Source of the DNA: Aequorivita sp. UBA3180
Lineage (GTDB): Bacteria > Bacteroidota > Bacteroidia > Flavobacteriales > Flavobacteriaceae
Direction: 5' to 3'
Assembly (NCBI GenBank): GCA_002364215.1
Contig: DEXQ01000007.1
Location: forward strand, 268,656 to 332,655
DNA: 64,000 nt
Part shown: positions 16,518-26,176 of the stretch, in pieces
Layout of the letters: each line of letters starts with the position of its first letter
How positions within the stretch are numbered: the first letter of the stretch is position 1
Position numbers and translations under genes: made by a program
The notes under the pieces: generated by a model
Database searches by the model: none
What the model saw: the letters and a program-made list of their open reading frames with translations, nothing else
Told to the model about the DNA's origin: nothing

Positions 16518-17258
16518 TTAAATAACCTTCGCTTCGTTGTGAAGAAGATTTATTAATTCATCTACGCTGTCAACCAACTTTACTGCGCCTTTTGGGGCAG
16601 GTTTTTGAAATGCCACCGTGTTCGTTTCGGCATTTGCATCCACAGGGTCTTTTACGTTCAACGGTTTTGTGCGGGCCTGCATAATACCGCGCATATTGGG
16701 GATGCGAAGATCGCTTTCTTCAACCAAACCTTTTTGGCCGCCGATTACTAACGGAAGTGACGTTTTCAATGTTTCCTTTCCGCCGTCAATTTCGCGAATT
16801 GCAGTGGCTGTATCACCTTCCATTTCAAGGCCGATGCAGGTATTTACGAAGTTTGCGCCAATTAATTTGGCAACCATTCCTGGAACCATTCCGCCGTTGT
16901 AATCAATAGATTCTCGACCTCCGATTACCAAATCGTAATCGCCTTCTTTTGCAACATTTGCAAGCTGTTTTGCAACGGAAAAACCATCGGTTGCTGGAGT
17001 GTTTACACGAATTGCTTCATCGGCGCCAATTGCCAATGCCTTGCGAAGTGTAGGCTCGGTTTCGGCACCGCCCACGTTTACCACATGTACGGTAGCGCCT
17101 TGTTTTTCCTTAAACCACATGGCGCGGGTAAGGCCAAACTCGTCGTTTGGATTGATTACGAATTGAACCCCGTTTGTGTCAAACTTGGTATCGCCATCGG
17201 TAAAATTGATTTTCGAGGTAGTGTCCGGTACGTGACTTATACAGACTAATATTTTCAT
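16518..17258 (-). CDS. etfB: Electron transfer flavoprotein, beta subunit
   Basis: EtfB pairs with EtfA and binds AMP. The 246-aa protein starts MKILVCISHVPDTTSKINF, which is where homologs begin; the longer open frame adds 20 residues with no similarity. Motifs include VINPNDEFGLTRAMWFKEK, IGADEAIRVNTP, VIGGRESIDYNGGMVPGMVA (AMP-binding region) and LPLVIGGQKGLVEESDLRIP. It is the first gene of the etfBA unit. Confidence 0.96.
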   Translation of the reverse strand: MKILVCISHVPDTTSKINFTDGDTKFDTNGVQFVINPNDEFGLTRAMWFKEKQGATVHVVNVGGAETEPTLRKALAIGADEAIRVNTPATDGFSVAKQLANVAKEGDYDLVIGGRESIDYNGGMVPGMVAKLIGANFVNTCIGLEMEGDTATAIREIDGGKETLKTSLPLVIGGQKGLVEESDLRIPNMRGIMQARTKPLNVKDPVDANAETNTVAFQKPAPKGAVKLVDSVDELINLLHNEAKVI

Positions 17259-17477
17259 CTTTAAAAGTGTTTTTGGATTGTAGATTTCAGCAATTGAAAA
17301 AAACTGAAAGGGTTTCAAATTGCTCGTGTGCGAAGTTAAGAATATATTTCCTTTTTTTGTTATGCACGCATAATAAAATTTGATTAAAAGTGAAGAAATA
17401 ATACCTAAACAGATGGTAATTATAGTATTTTTGCTATCCCTGAAAAATTTCAGTTATTTACATTTCAATTTAGACAG

Positions 17478-18458
17478 ATGAAGACATTACAATTCAGAGA
17501 GGCAATAGCCGAGGCGATGAGCGAAGAAATGCGTCGCGACGAATCTATATATTTAATGGGCGAAGAAGTTGCCGAGTATAACGGGGCTTATAAAGCCAGT
17601 AAGGGAATGCTCGACGAGTTTGGCGCAAAACGGGTTATTGATACTCCAATTTCCGAAATGGGGTTTTCAGGTATTGCCGTGGGCTCTGCCATGAACGGCA
17701 ATAGGCCAATTGTAGAGTTTATGACCTTCAACTTTTCTTTGGTTGCCATTGATCAAATAATTAACAATGCTGCCAAAATGCGCCAAATGAGCGGTGGGCA
17801 GTTTAATATCCCTATCGTTTTCCGTGGGCCAACAGCTTCCGCCGGTCAACTTGCGGCAACACATAGTCAGGCTTTTGAAAGCTGGTACGCAAACTGTCCG
17901 GGGCTGAAAGTAGTAGTGCCAAGTAATCCAGCTGATGCAAAAGGATTGTTGAAAAGCGCCATCCGCGATGACGATCCAGTTATTTTTATGGAAAGCGAGC
18001 AAATGTATGGCGATAAGGATGAAGTGCCCGAAGGAGAATATTTAATTCCGCTTGGGGTTGCCGATATTAAAAGAAAAGGAAATGATGTAACCGTTGTTTC
18101 TTTCGGAAAAATTATAAAAGAAGCATATAAAGCTGCTGAAGCCCTTGCTGAAGAAGGTATTGAGTGTGAAATAATTGATTTAAGAACCATCCGTCCTTTG
18201 GATTATGAAGCCATTTTTGAATCAGTCAAAAAAACCAACCGTTTGGTAATTTTGGAAGAAGCTTGGCCTTTCGGAAACGTTTCAACTGAAATAACTTACC
18301 AGGTTCAAAACCGAATTTTTGATTATTTGGACGCTCCTATCGTAAAAATTAATACTGCCGATACACCCGCGCCGTTTTCTCCTAATTTATTGGAAGAATG
18401 GCTGCCTAACAGTGAAGATGTTGTTAAGGCTGTAAAGAAAGTTCTTTATAGAGACTAA
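17478..18458 (+). CDS. pdhB: Pyruvate dehydrogenase E1 component, beta subunit
   Basis: This 326-aa thiamine-diphosphate enzyme subunit pairs with E1 alpha to decarboxylate pyruvate and transfer acetyl to the lipoyl group of E2. Motifs: YLMGEEVAEYNGAYKASKG (ThDP site), VIDTPISEMGFSGIAVGSAM, FRGPTASAGQLAATHSQ and VVPSNPADAKGLL, ending with the transketolase C-terminal domain (IIDLRTIRPLDYEAI). The alpha subunit is not in the window, so the gene stands apart from the rest of the complex here. A TATTTTTG -7-like box lies at 17426-17433. LipB (37.9 kb) would supply octanoyl groups for the lipoyl domains. Confidence 0.95.
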   Translation: MKTLQFREAIAEAMSEEMRRDESIYLMGEEVAEYNGAYKASKGMLDEFGAKRVIDTPISEMGFSGIAVGSAMNGNRPIVEFMTFNFSLVAIDQIINNAAKMRQMSGGQFNIPIVFRGPTASAGQLAATHSQAFESWYANCPGLKVVVPSNPADAKGLLKSAIRDDDPVIFMESEQMYGDKDEVPEGEYLIPLGVADIKRKGNDVTVVSFGKIIKEAYKAAEALAEEGIECEIIDLRTIRPLDYEAIFESVKKTNRLVILEEAWPFGNVSTEITYQVQNRIFDYLDAPIVKINTADTPAPFSPNLLEEWLPNSEDVVKAVKKVLYRD

Positions 18459-18494
18459 CTTTATATTCCCTAAAAATATCAGTCCCATAAATTT

Positions 18495-20987
18495 ATGAAG
18501 TACCTTTTTTTGTCTTTTTTTATTGTTATTGGGGCTTCGGTTTTTGCCCAAACCAAAGTTAGCGGTGTTATTAAAGATGCTACTGATTATCCGGTTGCCT
18601 TTGCCAACGTAATTTTTAAGGATTCACAGGAAGGAACTATCTCTGACGAAAACGGGCGGTTTTATTTGGAAAGCGATAAAACTTACAGGTCAGTTATATT
18701 TTCATTTATTGGCTACGCAACTAAAGAAGTTGAGCTTACTTCGCGAAGCACTTACAATATGGAAGTGGTTATGGAAGAGAGTGCCGATGCACTGGATGAA
18801 GTGGTTGTTTACAGCGGAAAAACTTCAAAAAAGAACAATCCAGCTATTGATATACTTCGGAAAATTTGGGAAAACCGAAGGGATAATGGCGTTAAAAAAT
18901 TTAAACAGTACCAATACGATAAATACGAAAAACTTGAGTTTGACCTTAATACTATAGACAGCGCGCTTATAAAAAGTAGAATTTTTAAAGGAATGGAGTT
19001 TGTTTTTGAGCAGACCGACACTTCAAATATTACCGGAAATACCTACCTGCCAATTTTTATAAACGAAGCAGCTTCAAAGGTATATGGCGACAATCTGCTG
19101 AATGAAGAAAAAGAAATATTACAGGGAAACAAAAACTCTGGTTTTGAAAACAACCAAACCCTCATTGCTTTTGTAAAAGATCTTTACAGCGAATATGATG
19201 TTTACGACAATTATTTGAAGTTTTTTGATAAAGCATTTACCAGTCCACTATCCCGAACTGGTATAGACGTTTACAACTATGTGCTTCGCGACAGCGCCTA
19301 TCGTGACAATAAATGGTGTTATAATATTGTATACTACCCTCGACGAAAGAATGAGCTTACCTTTAAGGGTGATTTTTGGGTAAATGATACTACTTGGGCT
19401 ATTAAGGAAATAAATCTGCAAGCTTCAAAAAGTGCCAACTTAAACTGGGTGCGCGATGTGTATATAGAACAGGAATTTGACGTATTGAACGATTCTATCT
19501 TTTTGATTACACGAGATTACTTTATGAGTGACTTCAGCTTTCAAAAAAAGGAAACTGCGAAAGGAGTTTACGGAAAGCGCACTACCCTATATGATAATTA
19601 CTCCTTCAATCTTCCTAAAGGGAAAAAGTTTTACAGCGATCAGGTGGATCCGTACCAATATGAAGTGTACAATAGACCGGATGAGTTTTGGGAAAAGAAC
19701 CGAATGGAAAAGCTGAGTAAGGATGAAAAGGGAGTTTATAAAATGCTTGATACATTAAAGACAGTTCGGCGTTTTAAAGCGCTTTATAATGTGGGCGCAA
19801 CTTTGGCCAGTGGTTATTACGAGGTTAACAATTTTGACGTGGGTCCGGTATTTTCAATTTTCGGCTTCAATGAAGCAGAAGGTTTGCGTATTCGTTTAGG
19901 AGGAAGGACCTATTTTAGTCAAAATGATCCTTGGCGACTGGAAGGTTTTGGAGCTTATGGGTTTAAAGATGAACGTTTCAAATATGGTATATCGGGTAAA
20001 TGGTTGTTGGACAGAAAATCAAGACTTACTGTTTTTGGCGGTAACCGTCGCGATGTGGAACAAACGGGTGCCAGTCTTACCAATAGCAATGATGTTCTGG
20101 GGCGAAGCTTAGCTTCTTCTTCATTGCTCTCTGTGGGAGCTAATGATAGGCTGTCACGAATAAATCTCAGCACAATAGGTTTTGATATTGAACCTTGGAA
20201 AAACTTTATTTTAAGACTCACGGGCTCTTACCGAACCCTAAAATCTGCTACCGATACTTTCAGTATCGATTATAAAGTAATGGAAGACGGTGTTTTCACG
20301 GGAGAAGTGAAAAGCGAATTGAAACAGGCCGAAATACAATTAGGCTTTTTATACGCCCCTGGGAGGAAGACCTCTGGTTATGGGGTGGAACGTACTGTTA
20401 TCAATGATGGGGACTTTCCGTCGTTTTATGCAGGGTACAGTTATGGTTTAAAGGGCGTAATGGGTGGTGATTTTGAATATAAAAAGGTGCAGGCGCTTTA
20501 TACACAGCCTTGGAACATTGGGGGGTTGGGACGTTTGCTCTCAACAGTTGAGGTCGGTACTACCATAGGAGCCGTACCACTAAGCTTGTTGAATCCTATC
20601 CCGGGAAACCAAACTTATTTTAGCCTTTATAACAGTTTTACACAGTTGGATTATTATGAATTTGTGAGTGACACATACACATCGCTTCATCTACAGCACA
20701 ATTTTGGGGGTAGAATATTCTCAAGAATTCCATTGCTTAGGAAGCTAGACCTCCGTGAAGTAGTTGGCTTCAGGGCTGTGTATGGAACCATATCACAGGA
20801 GAATATAGACTTGAATGCTTCAAATATAGTGTACCAAGCCCCAGAGGATATTTATTGGGAATGGAGTGTGGGCGTGGGTAATATCTTCCGGGTTTTTAGA
20901 TTGGACTTCAATTTCCGGGGGAATTATCTTGACAATCCTGGTGCCCGAGAATTTGGCATTACTGGAGTTTTTGGGTTTTCTTTTTAA
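18495..20987 (+). CDS. DUF5686 family outer-membrane protein with CarboxypepD_reg-like domain
   Basis: An 830-aa protein has a signal peptide (MKYLFLSFFIVIGASVFAQ), an N-terminal CarboxypepD_reg-like beta domain of about 85 residues (VSGVIKDATDYPVAFANVIF ... FSFIGYATKEVELTSRS) and then the DUF5686 region. The C-terminal half has alternating strands typical of an outer-membrane barrel and ends in GVFGFSF with a terminal Phe. The family resembles TonB-dependent receptors in layout but has no plug domain. The function is unknown; an outer-membrane role in Bacteroidota is inferred. It follows pdhB by 36 bases on the same strand. Confidence 0.85.
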   Translation: MKYLFLSFFIVIGASVFAQTKVSGVIKDATDYPVAFANVIFKDSQEGTISDENGRFYLESDKTYRSVIFSFIGYATKEVELTSRSTYNMEVVMEESADALDEVVVYSGKTSKKNNPAIDILRKIWENRRDNGVKKFKQYQYDKYEKLEFDLNTIDSALIKSRIFKGMEFVFEQTDTSNITGNTYLPIFINEAASKVYGDNLLNEEKEILQGNKNSGFENNQTLIAFVKDLYSEYDVYDNYLKFFDKAFTSPLSRTGIDVYNYVLRDSAYRDNKWCYNIVYYPRRKNELTFKGDFWVNDTTWAIKEINLQASKSANLNWVRDVYIEQEFDVLNDSIFLITRDYFMSDFSFQKKETAKGVYGKRTTLYDNYSFNLPKGKKFYSDQVDPYQYEVYNRPDEFWEKNRMEKLSKDEKGVYKMLDTLKTVRRFKALYNVGATLASGYYEVNNFDVGPVFSIFGFNEAEGLRIRLGGRTYFSQNDPWRLEGFGAYGFKDERFKYGISGKWLLDRKSRLTVFGGNRRDVEQTGASLTNSNDVLGRSLASSSLLSVGANDRLSRINLSTIGFDIEPWKNFILRLTGSYRTLKSATDTFSIDYKVMEDGVFTGEVKSELKQAEIQLGFLYAPGRKTSGYGVERTVINDGDFPSFYAGYSYGLKGVMGGDFEYKKVQALYTQPWNIGGLGRLLSTVEVGTTIGAVPLSLLNPIPGNQTYFSLYNSFTQLDYYEFVSDTYTSLHLQHNFGGRIFSRIPLLRKLDLREVVGFRAVYGTISQENIDLNASNIVYQAPEDIYWEWSVGVGNIFRVFRLDFNFRGNYLDNPGAREFGITGVFGFSF

Positions 20988-21082
20988 TTCTTCGCTGTTA
21001 AGTTTATTTTCTATTATTCTTTACAGTGGTTCTTTTCCTTTATTTATAATATTTAGATTGATGTTTTATAGATATACTATGC

Positions 21083-21147
21083 TATAAACATACTATAAAC
21101 ACGCTATATACACACTATAAATACGTTATATATACGCTGTAATATAC
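21083..21147. repeat. 11-bp tandem repeat
   Basis: Five units of exactly 11 bases follow each other (tataaacatac, tataaacacgc, tatatacacac, tataaatacgt, tatatatacgc), then a 10-base unit. The consensus is TATAWAYAYRY. The array sits after the DUF5686 gene and before a terminator. The period is close to one DNA helical turn, unlike the 7-bp arrays elsewhere in the window. Confidence 0.75.
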
Positions 21148-21186
21148 TATAATTTTGTTTCTGAAATCAGTTCAATTATTAGATAA

Positions 21187-21212
21187 AAAAGACCGCTCTT
21201 ACGCGGTCTTTT
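21187..21212. terminator. Bidirectional terminator
   Basis: AAAAGACCGC (21187-21196) and GCGGTCTTTT (21203-21212) form a 10-bp stem with a six-base loop, flanked by A on one side and T on the other. It lies between convergent genes. Confidence 0.85.
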
Positions 21213-21250
21213 CTAGGTTAAGTGAATAATTGATTGTGGGGATTTATTGT

Positions 21251-24200
21251 TTATTGTTTGACAATTTGTTTTGTTACTTCTCCTATTTCTGTACTTATCT
21301 TAACAAAATAGATTGCATTTTGAAGATTGCTTAAGTCTATTTGGTAATGGGTAGTTGTGGATAGGTCTATATTTCGGAGGATTCTTCCACTTATATCATA
21401 TATCTCAACAGTGTTGACCTTGGCTTCAGGAGATACAACATTTAAAATATTGTTAGTGGGATTTGGATATACCGATACGTTGGCAAGACCTGCGCCTTCG
21501 TCGCCCAAAATTTCGTTGCTTTTAAATTGGATGGTAAATCGACGGTCGTATGTGCCTTTTCCTACTTTAAAAGTATAGTCATCCTGAGATAAATTGGTAC
21601 GCATGTTAAGTTCATTGTCTATTAAAAATATAGAAGCGTTTTCTAAGCTAGCTCCCTGAAAATCTTTTACAGAAATAGTGTACTCAAGGTTTTCGTCTAA
21701 AAGAGAAGAGAAGCCCATAAGTATTTTAGCGCCATCCTCAAAAGTTTCGCGACTTTGAATGCCCAATTCTTCTGAACCATCTTCTAAGTGGGTATAGAGT
21801 GACAATACCGTAGCCAATCTTCTACTATCATACCCAGCGTCAATACCACTTGTGGCATAGGGTGAAAAGGCTATAAGTGTATTATTGCGCATATTGTATT
21901 GTTCGTTTTCAACACTGATCCATACACGGTCTATACCGTCCTGTGACGGCCTTGGTGCAGTATTATTGTTATCAATAACCCGCATACTGTTGCTGAAACT
22001 TGCTATACCTGCCGCAGTTGCTTTTATACCAAAACCTTGTCCTGTAGAAATATATTCACTTGGAGGGGTTTGTGTTGGGTCTGATGGAGCATAGGTTCCG
22101 CCCGAAAGGTTATACATAGAAATATCTTCCATGCTAAAATTCATTGCATAGGCACCCGGAAGGGATGGGCTAGGAGGTGTATTTGGATTCCAAAAATAGA
22201 CCTCGTTTACCATTGTGTTTGCATTAATGAAATCTGCGGCACTGATTGCAGAAGGGTACGGATTTGCTAGTACGTTAGGGCTGCTGTTTCTGTTACCGTT
22301 ATATTTTACTGTGAAATTTACTTCGCCTGTGTTCAAAGTGCCTTGTTCGAAGGTCATGTCATAGGTTTTATTTCCGTCATTGCCGTTCAGTTGAGGACGG
22401 GAAATATAACCTTCTCCTGGATTTATTGTTCCTGAATATAGCACCCAGTTATCCCTATTATCATCGGCAAAGTTTTCGGCAAGAGGAAACTGATCTTCAA
22501 CATCTGGATTGGGAACAAAGTTTTCAGTAAGGTGATTTAAGAACATATAAGAATCGGCAAAAACACCATCCCGAGTTTCAACTGTCATGGGGCTTCCTAT
22601 TACCAAGAATACGCGGGGGAGCATAAAAGGGGTTGTGTAGTTTACATTAATAGTACCGTTGTTGGTGACCACTGCACTATCGTCAGATTGTACCACGCTA
22701 CCTTGATGTTCTACAATTAGATTACCGTTTACGGTAATATCATTTGTGATGTTGATATAATCTTCTGCGGCAACTGTTAGAGTTTTGTTGGCGTCAACTT
22801 CACAAGTACATGCATTAATGCTTCCTTTGGAGGATGTATCGTAGTTGCTACTTATTATCGCATTTGAGCCAGGACCTGGGGCTCCATTACTCCAACTGCT
22901 TCCTGAGTAAATTGTTGTTGGCGCAGCAACAGTAACCACGGCAGTACATGAAGCTTTGTTTGCATAGTCGTCTTCTACGGTTAGGGTTATATTAAATGTT
23001 TGTCCAACATCTTTACAGGTAAATGTTGTTTGCCCTGCAGTTATAGTTCTTTTTGTAATTCCAAAATTATCTGTTGAACCATTATCAATATCGTCCGCTG
23101 TAATTGTAACACTGCCAGTGTTTTTATCAAGAGTAGCAGTAAAATTATTACAGTTTGCCACGGGTGGGGTATTGTCGTAGAGTGGGTCTTTAATAACAAA
23201 AAGCCCACCATCACCGTTGATATTTTCATTGCCAAAGCCTGTGGCTATTAGATTTCCACTTTCAAAAAATGGATAAACATTCCAAGTGCCGTTAAAGGCG
23301 GCATTATTGTTGGTAGGGTAGCAATCAAAATAATTTACTTCGGTCATTGTAGGAGATTGATTGTACAAACCATCAACTCGCATTATTCTCATACCTGCGG
23401 CATAATTTGCCAAATAAAATCTGTTACCTCGCACATAACCATTATGATCAATGGCCGAGGTTGCACCATAGTGTGTATAAACTAATGTCGGGCTGTCAAG
23501 GTCTTCAACATTAAAGACGAGGGTACGTGTATTAAAACCCTTATTTTCTTCATCTACCTCATCACCAGCTATGAAAAATCGTTTATCCTCAGTAAACCAG
23601 CCTTGGTGAGTATAAAATTTATCAGCATAAGTTACTGATGAAATTAGGGTAGGACTATTCTTATTTGTAAAATCTATTATATTTACCTTGTTGTTACCGC
23701 TAAAGGCACCTATCATTATTTCTCTACCTTGGTAATCAGGATCTGGACCATCGTAAATTACCACTTCGGCATCGTGGCAATAGCCTAATGTAGAATATAG
23801 TTTTACCACAACGGGATCATTAGGTATGCCATCATTATTATTGTCTAATTTTACTACAATCGGTCCCCCACTGTTATAACCTGGTGAACCTAAAATATAG
23901 GCATAGCCAGAGGCTTCATTAACAACAATATTATGTGCACTTCCCCTTCCACTGGAGCCGGTGCCGTCCCAAAACAAATTACCATCGGTTTGTAATTTTG
24001 TAAAGGTAACCGGAGAACTACCGGTAAGCGTTCGCAATCTTCTCAGATCAAAAATTTGCATCCCGTGATTGCCATTGGCATCACTTACAATAAATGCGTG
24101 ATCTTTGTACACTTTTACATCTCGCCATAGGCTGGAGGATACTTGCGTATTTAATCTAGCAAGATATTTTGGATTTGTTGGGTTGCTTATATCTACAAAG

Positions 24201-24439
24201 GCTGTTCCGTTATCTAATGCTACAATGGCATATTCCTTACCGCTCTGAGGATCGGTCCAGCCCCATGAGTCCTGTGCTTCTGCAGCATTCATTGTAGCCG
24301 CAGATATATAGCTTTGTAAAGTCAAACCGTTGCAAGGGTAACTTTTGCCACCAACTGTAGCAAAACCATTGACACAAGGGGTTTGGGCGGTAGTAACTAA
24401 TGAGCAGATTAAAAAAATTAGGAGTAATTTATTTTTCAT
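21251..24439 (-). CDS. Choice-of-anchor B family protein with T9SS sorting domain
   Basis: A 1062-aa secreted protein. It has a signal peptide (MKNKLLLIFLICSLVTTAQ) and an N-terminal propeller-like region typical of the 'choice-of-anchor B' family (GWTDPQSGKEYAIVALDNGT, VFVD/IFDLRRL repeats, HNIVVNEASGYAY, SYLANYAAGMRIMRVDG) to about residue 430. An HYR-like Ig domain follows (PVANCNNFTATLDKNTGSVT ... ASCTAVVTV), then a beta-rich middle. The C-terminus is a T9SS type A sorting domain (VSVYPNPTNN, YDISGRILRNID, NAIYFVKIS). It is therefore exported to the cell surface or medium by the type IX system. It is followed downstream by nothing but the terminator at 21187. Confidence 0.9.
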   Translation of the reverse strand: MKNKLLLIFLICSLVTTAQTPCVNGFATVGGKSYPCNGLTLQSYISAATMNAAEAQDSWGWTDPQSGKEYAIVALDNGTAFVDISNPTNPKYLARLNTQVSSSLWRDVKVYKDHAFIVSDANGNHGMQIFDLRRLRTLTGSSPVTFTKLQTDGNLFWDGTGSSGRGSAHNIVVNEASGYAYILGSPGYNSGGPIVVKLDNNNDGIPNDPVVVKLYSTLGYCHDAEVVIYDGPDPDYQGREIMIGAFSGNNKVNIIDFTNKNSPTLISSVTYADKFYTHQGWFTEDKRFFIAGDEVDEENKGFNTRTLVFNVEDLDSPTLVYTHYGATSAIDHNGYVRGNRFYLANYAAGMRIMRVDGLYNQSPTMTEVNYFDCYPTNNNAAFNGTWNVYPFFESGNLIATGFGNENINGDGGLFVIKDPLYDNTPPVANCNNFTATLDKNTGSVTITADDIDNGSTDNFGITKRTITAGQTTFTCKDVGQTFNITLTVEDDYANKASCTAVVTVAAPTTIYSGSSWSNGAPGPGSNAIISSNYDTSSKGSINACTCEVDANKTLTVAAEDYINITNDITVNGNLIVEHQGSVVQSDDSAVVTNNGTINVNYTTPFMLPRVFLVIGSPMTVETRDGVFADSYMFLNHLTENFVPNPDVEDQFPLAENFADDNRDNWVLYSGTINPGEGYISRPQLNGNDGNKTYDMTFEQGTLNTGEVNFTVKYNGNRNSSPNVLANPYPSAISAADFINANTMVNEVYFWNPNTPPSPSLPGAYAMNFSMEDISMYNLSGGTYAPSDPTQTPPSEYISTGQGFGIKATAAGIASFSNSMRVIDNNNTAPRPSQDGIDRVWISVENEQYNMRNNTLIAFSPYATSGIDAGYDSRRLATVLSLYTHLEDGSEELGIQSRETFEDGAKILMGFSSLLDENLEYTISVKDFQGASLENASIFLIDNELNMRTNLSQDDYTFKVGKGTYDRRFTIQFKSNEILGDEGAGLANVSVYPNPTNNILNVVSPEAKVNTVEIYDISGRILRNIDLSTTTHYQIDLSNLQNAIYFVKISTEIGEVTKQIVKQ

Positions 24440-24481
24440 AGTGTATGTTATATTATTATCATTTAAAGAATGAGGCTTTCT

Positions 24482-25297
24482 TTATTCTTTTATATATGTA
24501 AATTCTATAGTGCAAGGCACATCAATACCGACTATGCCATTTGTGCTACTATTATAATCATTCGAATTAGATACTTGAAGATCCATTTGTAGTCTCATAG
24601 GATATGTTTGTCCTGCTCTAAGATTTACATAAAGGATTAAAGAGGAGTCATGGCGGAAACTGTTAAAATCTTGGCTAGTAGTGTTGTTTCTAATAGAGTA
24701 GGAGTGTGTGTAAATATCATAGTTACTTCCGTCAAAACTAAAACGAAAATATCCTTCTTGGGTTGCCATTCGTACACTTTCTGAGCCACTTGGGTTAAGA
24801 ACTTGTCCCGCTCCAAAATTAAAATTAGCCTCAATTCTATAAATGCCTGTATATTTTGCAGTAAAGGAGCTGCCATTACCAAGATTTGGGACGTCCACAA
24901 ACCCACCACTCAAGGAGACATTAAAATTCAATGGATTTTGTTCAAAGAGGGCTGAGTGTTCTATTATAAATTGCGGAATCCATTTGGGGTCTACTGCGGC
25001 TCCATCCCATACATAAACGCCAGGATAGACGTCATGATCTCCAGTACTGGTAGTATTTGTATTATATACTACTGTGCCAGCAACTAAGTTACCGCCATTT
25101 GGATTTACAACTGGAGATTGCAAATTAGTCTTTGTTAATGCCACACGGGGATATACCAATCCTTGTTGGTTGCTTTCTAAATCCAACATACCTTCAGGAT
25201 TGGAAGTGCCTATGCCAACTTGTGAGCTAGCGATTGCGCTAATAAACAGAAGGACAGTTACGGTATGTTTTGTTAATATTGAATTAATGTTTTGCAT
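24482..25297 (-). CDS. Secreted protein, tandem paralog 1 (C1q-like end)
   Basis: A 271-aa secreted protein with a hydrophobic N-terminus. The N-terminal part reads SQVGIGTSNPEGMLDLES and GLVYPRVALTKTNLQSPV, then VYNTNTTSTGDHDVYPGVYV and WIPQF, a pattern shared with the next two genes and with tail-fibre- or adhesin-like head domains of Bacteroidota. The C-terminal half (FTAKYTGIYRIEANFNFGAG, FRFSFDGSNYDIYTHSY, VDVPCTIEFTYIKE) looks like a C1q/TNF-type jelly roll: strands with F-x-G-x-Y-x-I motifs. The fold assignment is by eye. It is the last of three same-strand paralogs. Confidence 0.75.
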   Translation of the reverse strand: MQNINSILTKHTVTVLLFISAIASSQVGIGTSNPEGMLDLESNQQGLVYPRVALTKTNLQSPVVNPNGGNLVAGTVVYNTNTTSTGDHDVYPGVYVWDGAAVDPKWIPQFIIEHSALFEQNPLNFNVSLSGGFVDVPNLGNGSSFTAKYTGIYRIEANFNFGAGQVLNPSGSESVRMATQEGYFRFSFDGSNYDIYTHSYSIRNNTTSQDFNSFRHDSSLILYVNLRAGQTYPMRLQMDLQVSNSNDYNSSTNGIVGIDVPCTIEFTYIKE

Positions 25298-25319
25298 AAT
25301 GAATCCTCTTGGTTATTTT

Positions 25320-26132
25320 TTAGTTATCTGCAGTATAATCTTCTACATAAGTAAATTCTATAGAGCAAGGAACATCCTTTCCTACATATCCTCTTCCGTC
25401 ACCAGAATTTCCGCCATCCACGAATGCTGGTGAAGGCGATTGTGAAAATGTTAAGTTGAAATAATAATCAGTAGCCGCCACTAAATCGACATAAACAACC
25501 AGATAGGATTCTTTCCATACACCTTCATAAAATATTGTTGATCCGCTTGAATCGTCATATGTAGAAATAGATTTTACATTTAAATGATAAGTACTCCCAT
25601 TAAAAGTGAATTTAAAGGTTCCGTCTTGGAAGGCAGCATTGTCAGCGCCAGTAACTGGAGAATTTACTCTACCTGCACCGAAATTGGCTCTAATTTCAAT
25701 TCTATAAAAGCCATCATATTTAGTCCTGAAAAACTTGTTATCCGAAACTCCAATTCCTAACACATCTTGATCACTTAAATCCGATTCCGTGCGTAAAACT
25801 GTGGCATTTTGAAAATAAATTTCGGACTGCCTTTTACTGAATTGTGGTATCCATTTATTTCCATCCCACATATAGGTGCCGGGATATACGCTTTCAGTTC
25901 CCGAATTGTTCAAGTTCGTATTATAAACTACGGTTCCTGCAACAATCGATCCTGAATTGGGATTTGATACAGGCCCCTGTAGGTTTGTTGCGGTAAGCGC
26001 TACAACGGGATAAACAAGTCCAGAGTTTGGGCTATTTATCTCCAAAATTCCATTCGGGGTAGAAGTTCCAATTCCTACTTGTGCTATTGCTGTAAAAGAT
26101 GATAGAGCTAAAATATATCTAAGAATTTTCAT
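25320..26132 (-). CDS. Secreted protein, tandem paralog 2 (C1q-like end)
   Basis: A 270-aa paralog of its neighbours. Shared landmarks are AQVGIGTSTPNGILEINS, GLVYPVVALTATNLQGPV, VVYNTNLNNSGTESVYPGTY and MWDGNKWIPQFSKR, then the C-terminal half with FFRTKYDGFYRIEIRANFGAG, FKFTFNGSTYHLNVKSI and VGKDVPCSIEFTYVEDY. The signal peptide is short (MKILRYILALSSFTAIA). It lies 22 bases upstream of paralog 1 and 44 bases downstream of paralog 3, so the three are likely one transcript. Confidence 0.75.
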   Translation of the reverse strand: MKILRYILALSSFTAIAQVGIGTSTPNGILEINSPNSGLVYPVVALTATNLQGPVSNPNSGSIVAGTVVYNTNLNNSGTESVYPGTYMWDGNKWIPQFSKRQSEIYFQNATVLRTESDLSDQDVLGIGVSDNKFFRTKYDGFYRIEIRANFGAGRVNSPVTGADNAAFQDGTFKFTFNGSTYHLNVKSISTYDDSSGSTIFYEGVWKESYLVVYVDLVAATDYYFNLTFSQSPSPAFVDGGNSGDGRGYVGKDVPCSIEFTYVEDYTADN

Positions 26133-26176
26133 ATTTCTTTATTTAAGTTACTATGCTATAGTAAGTGAAACTATTG

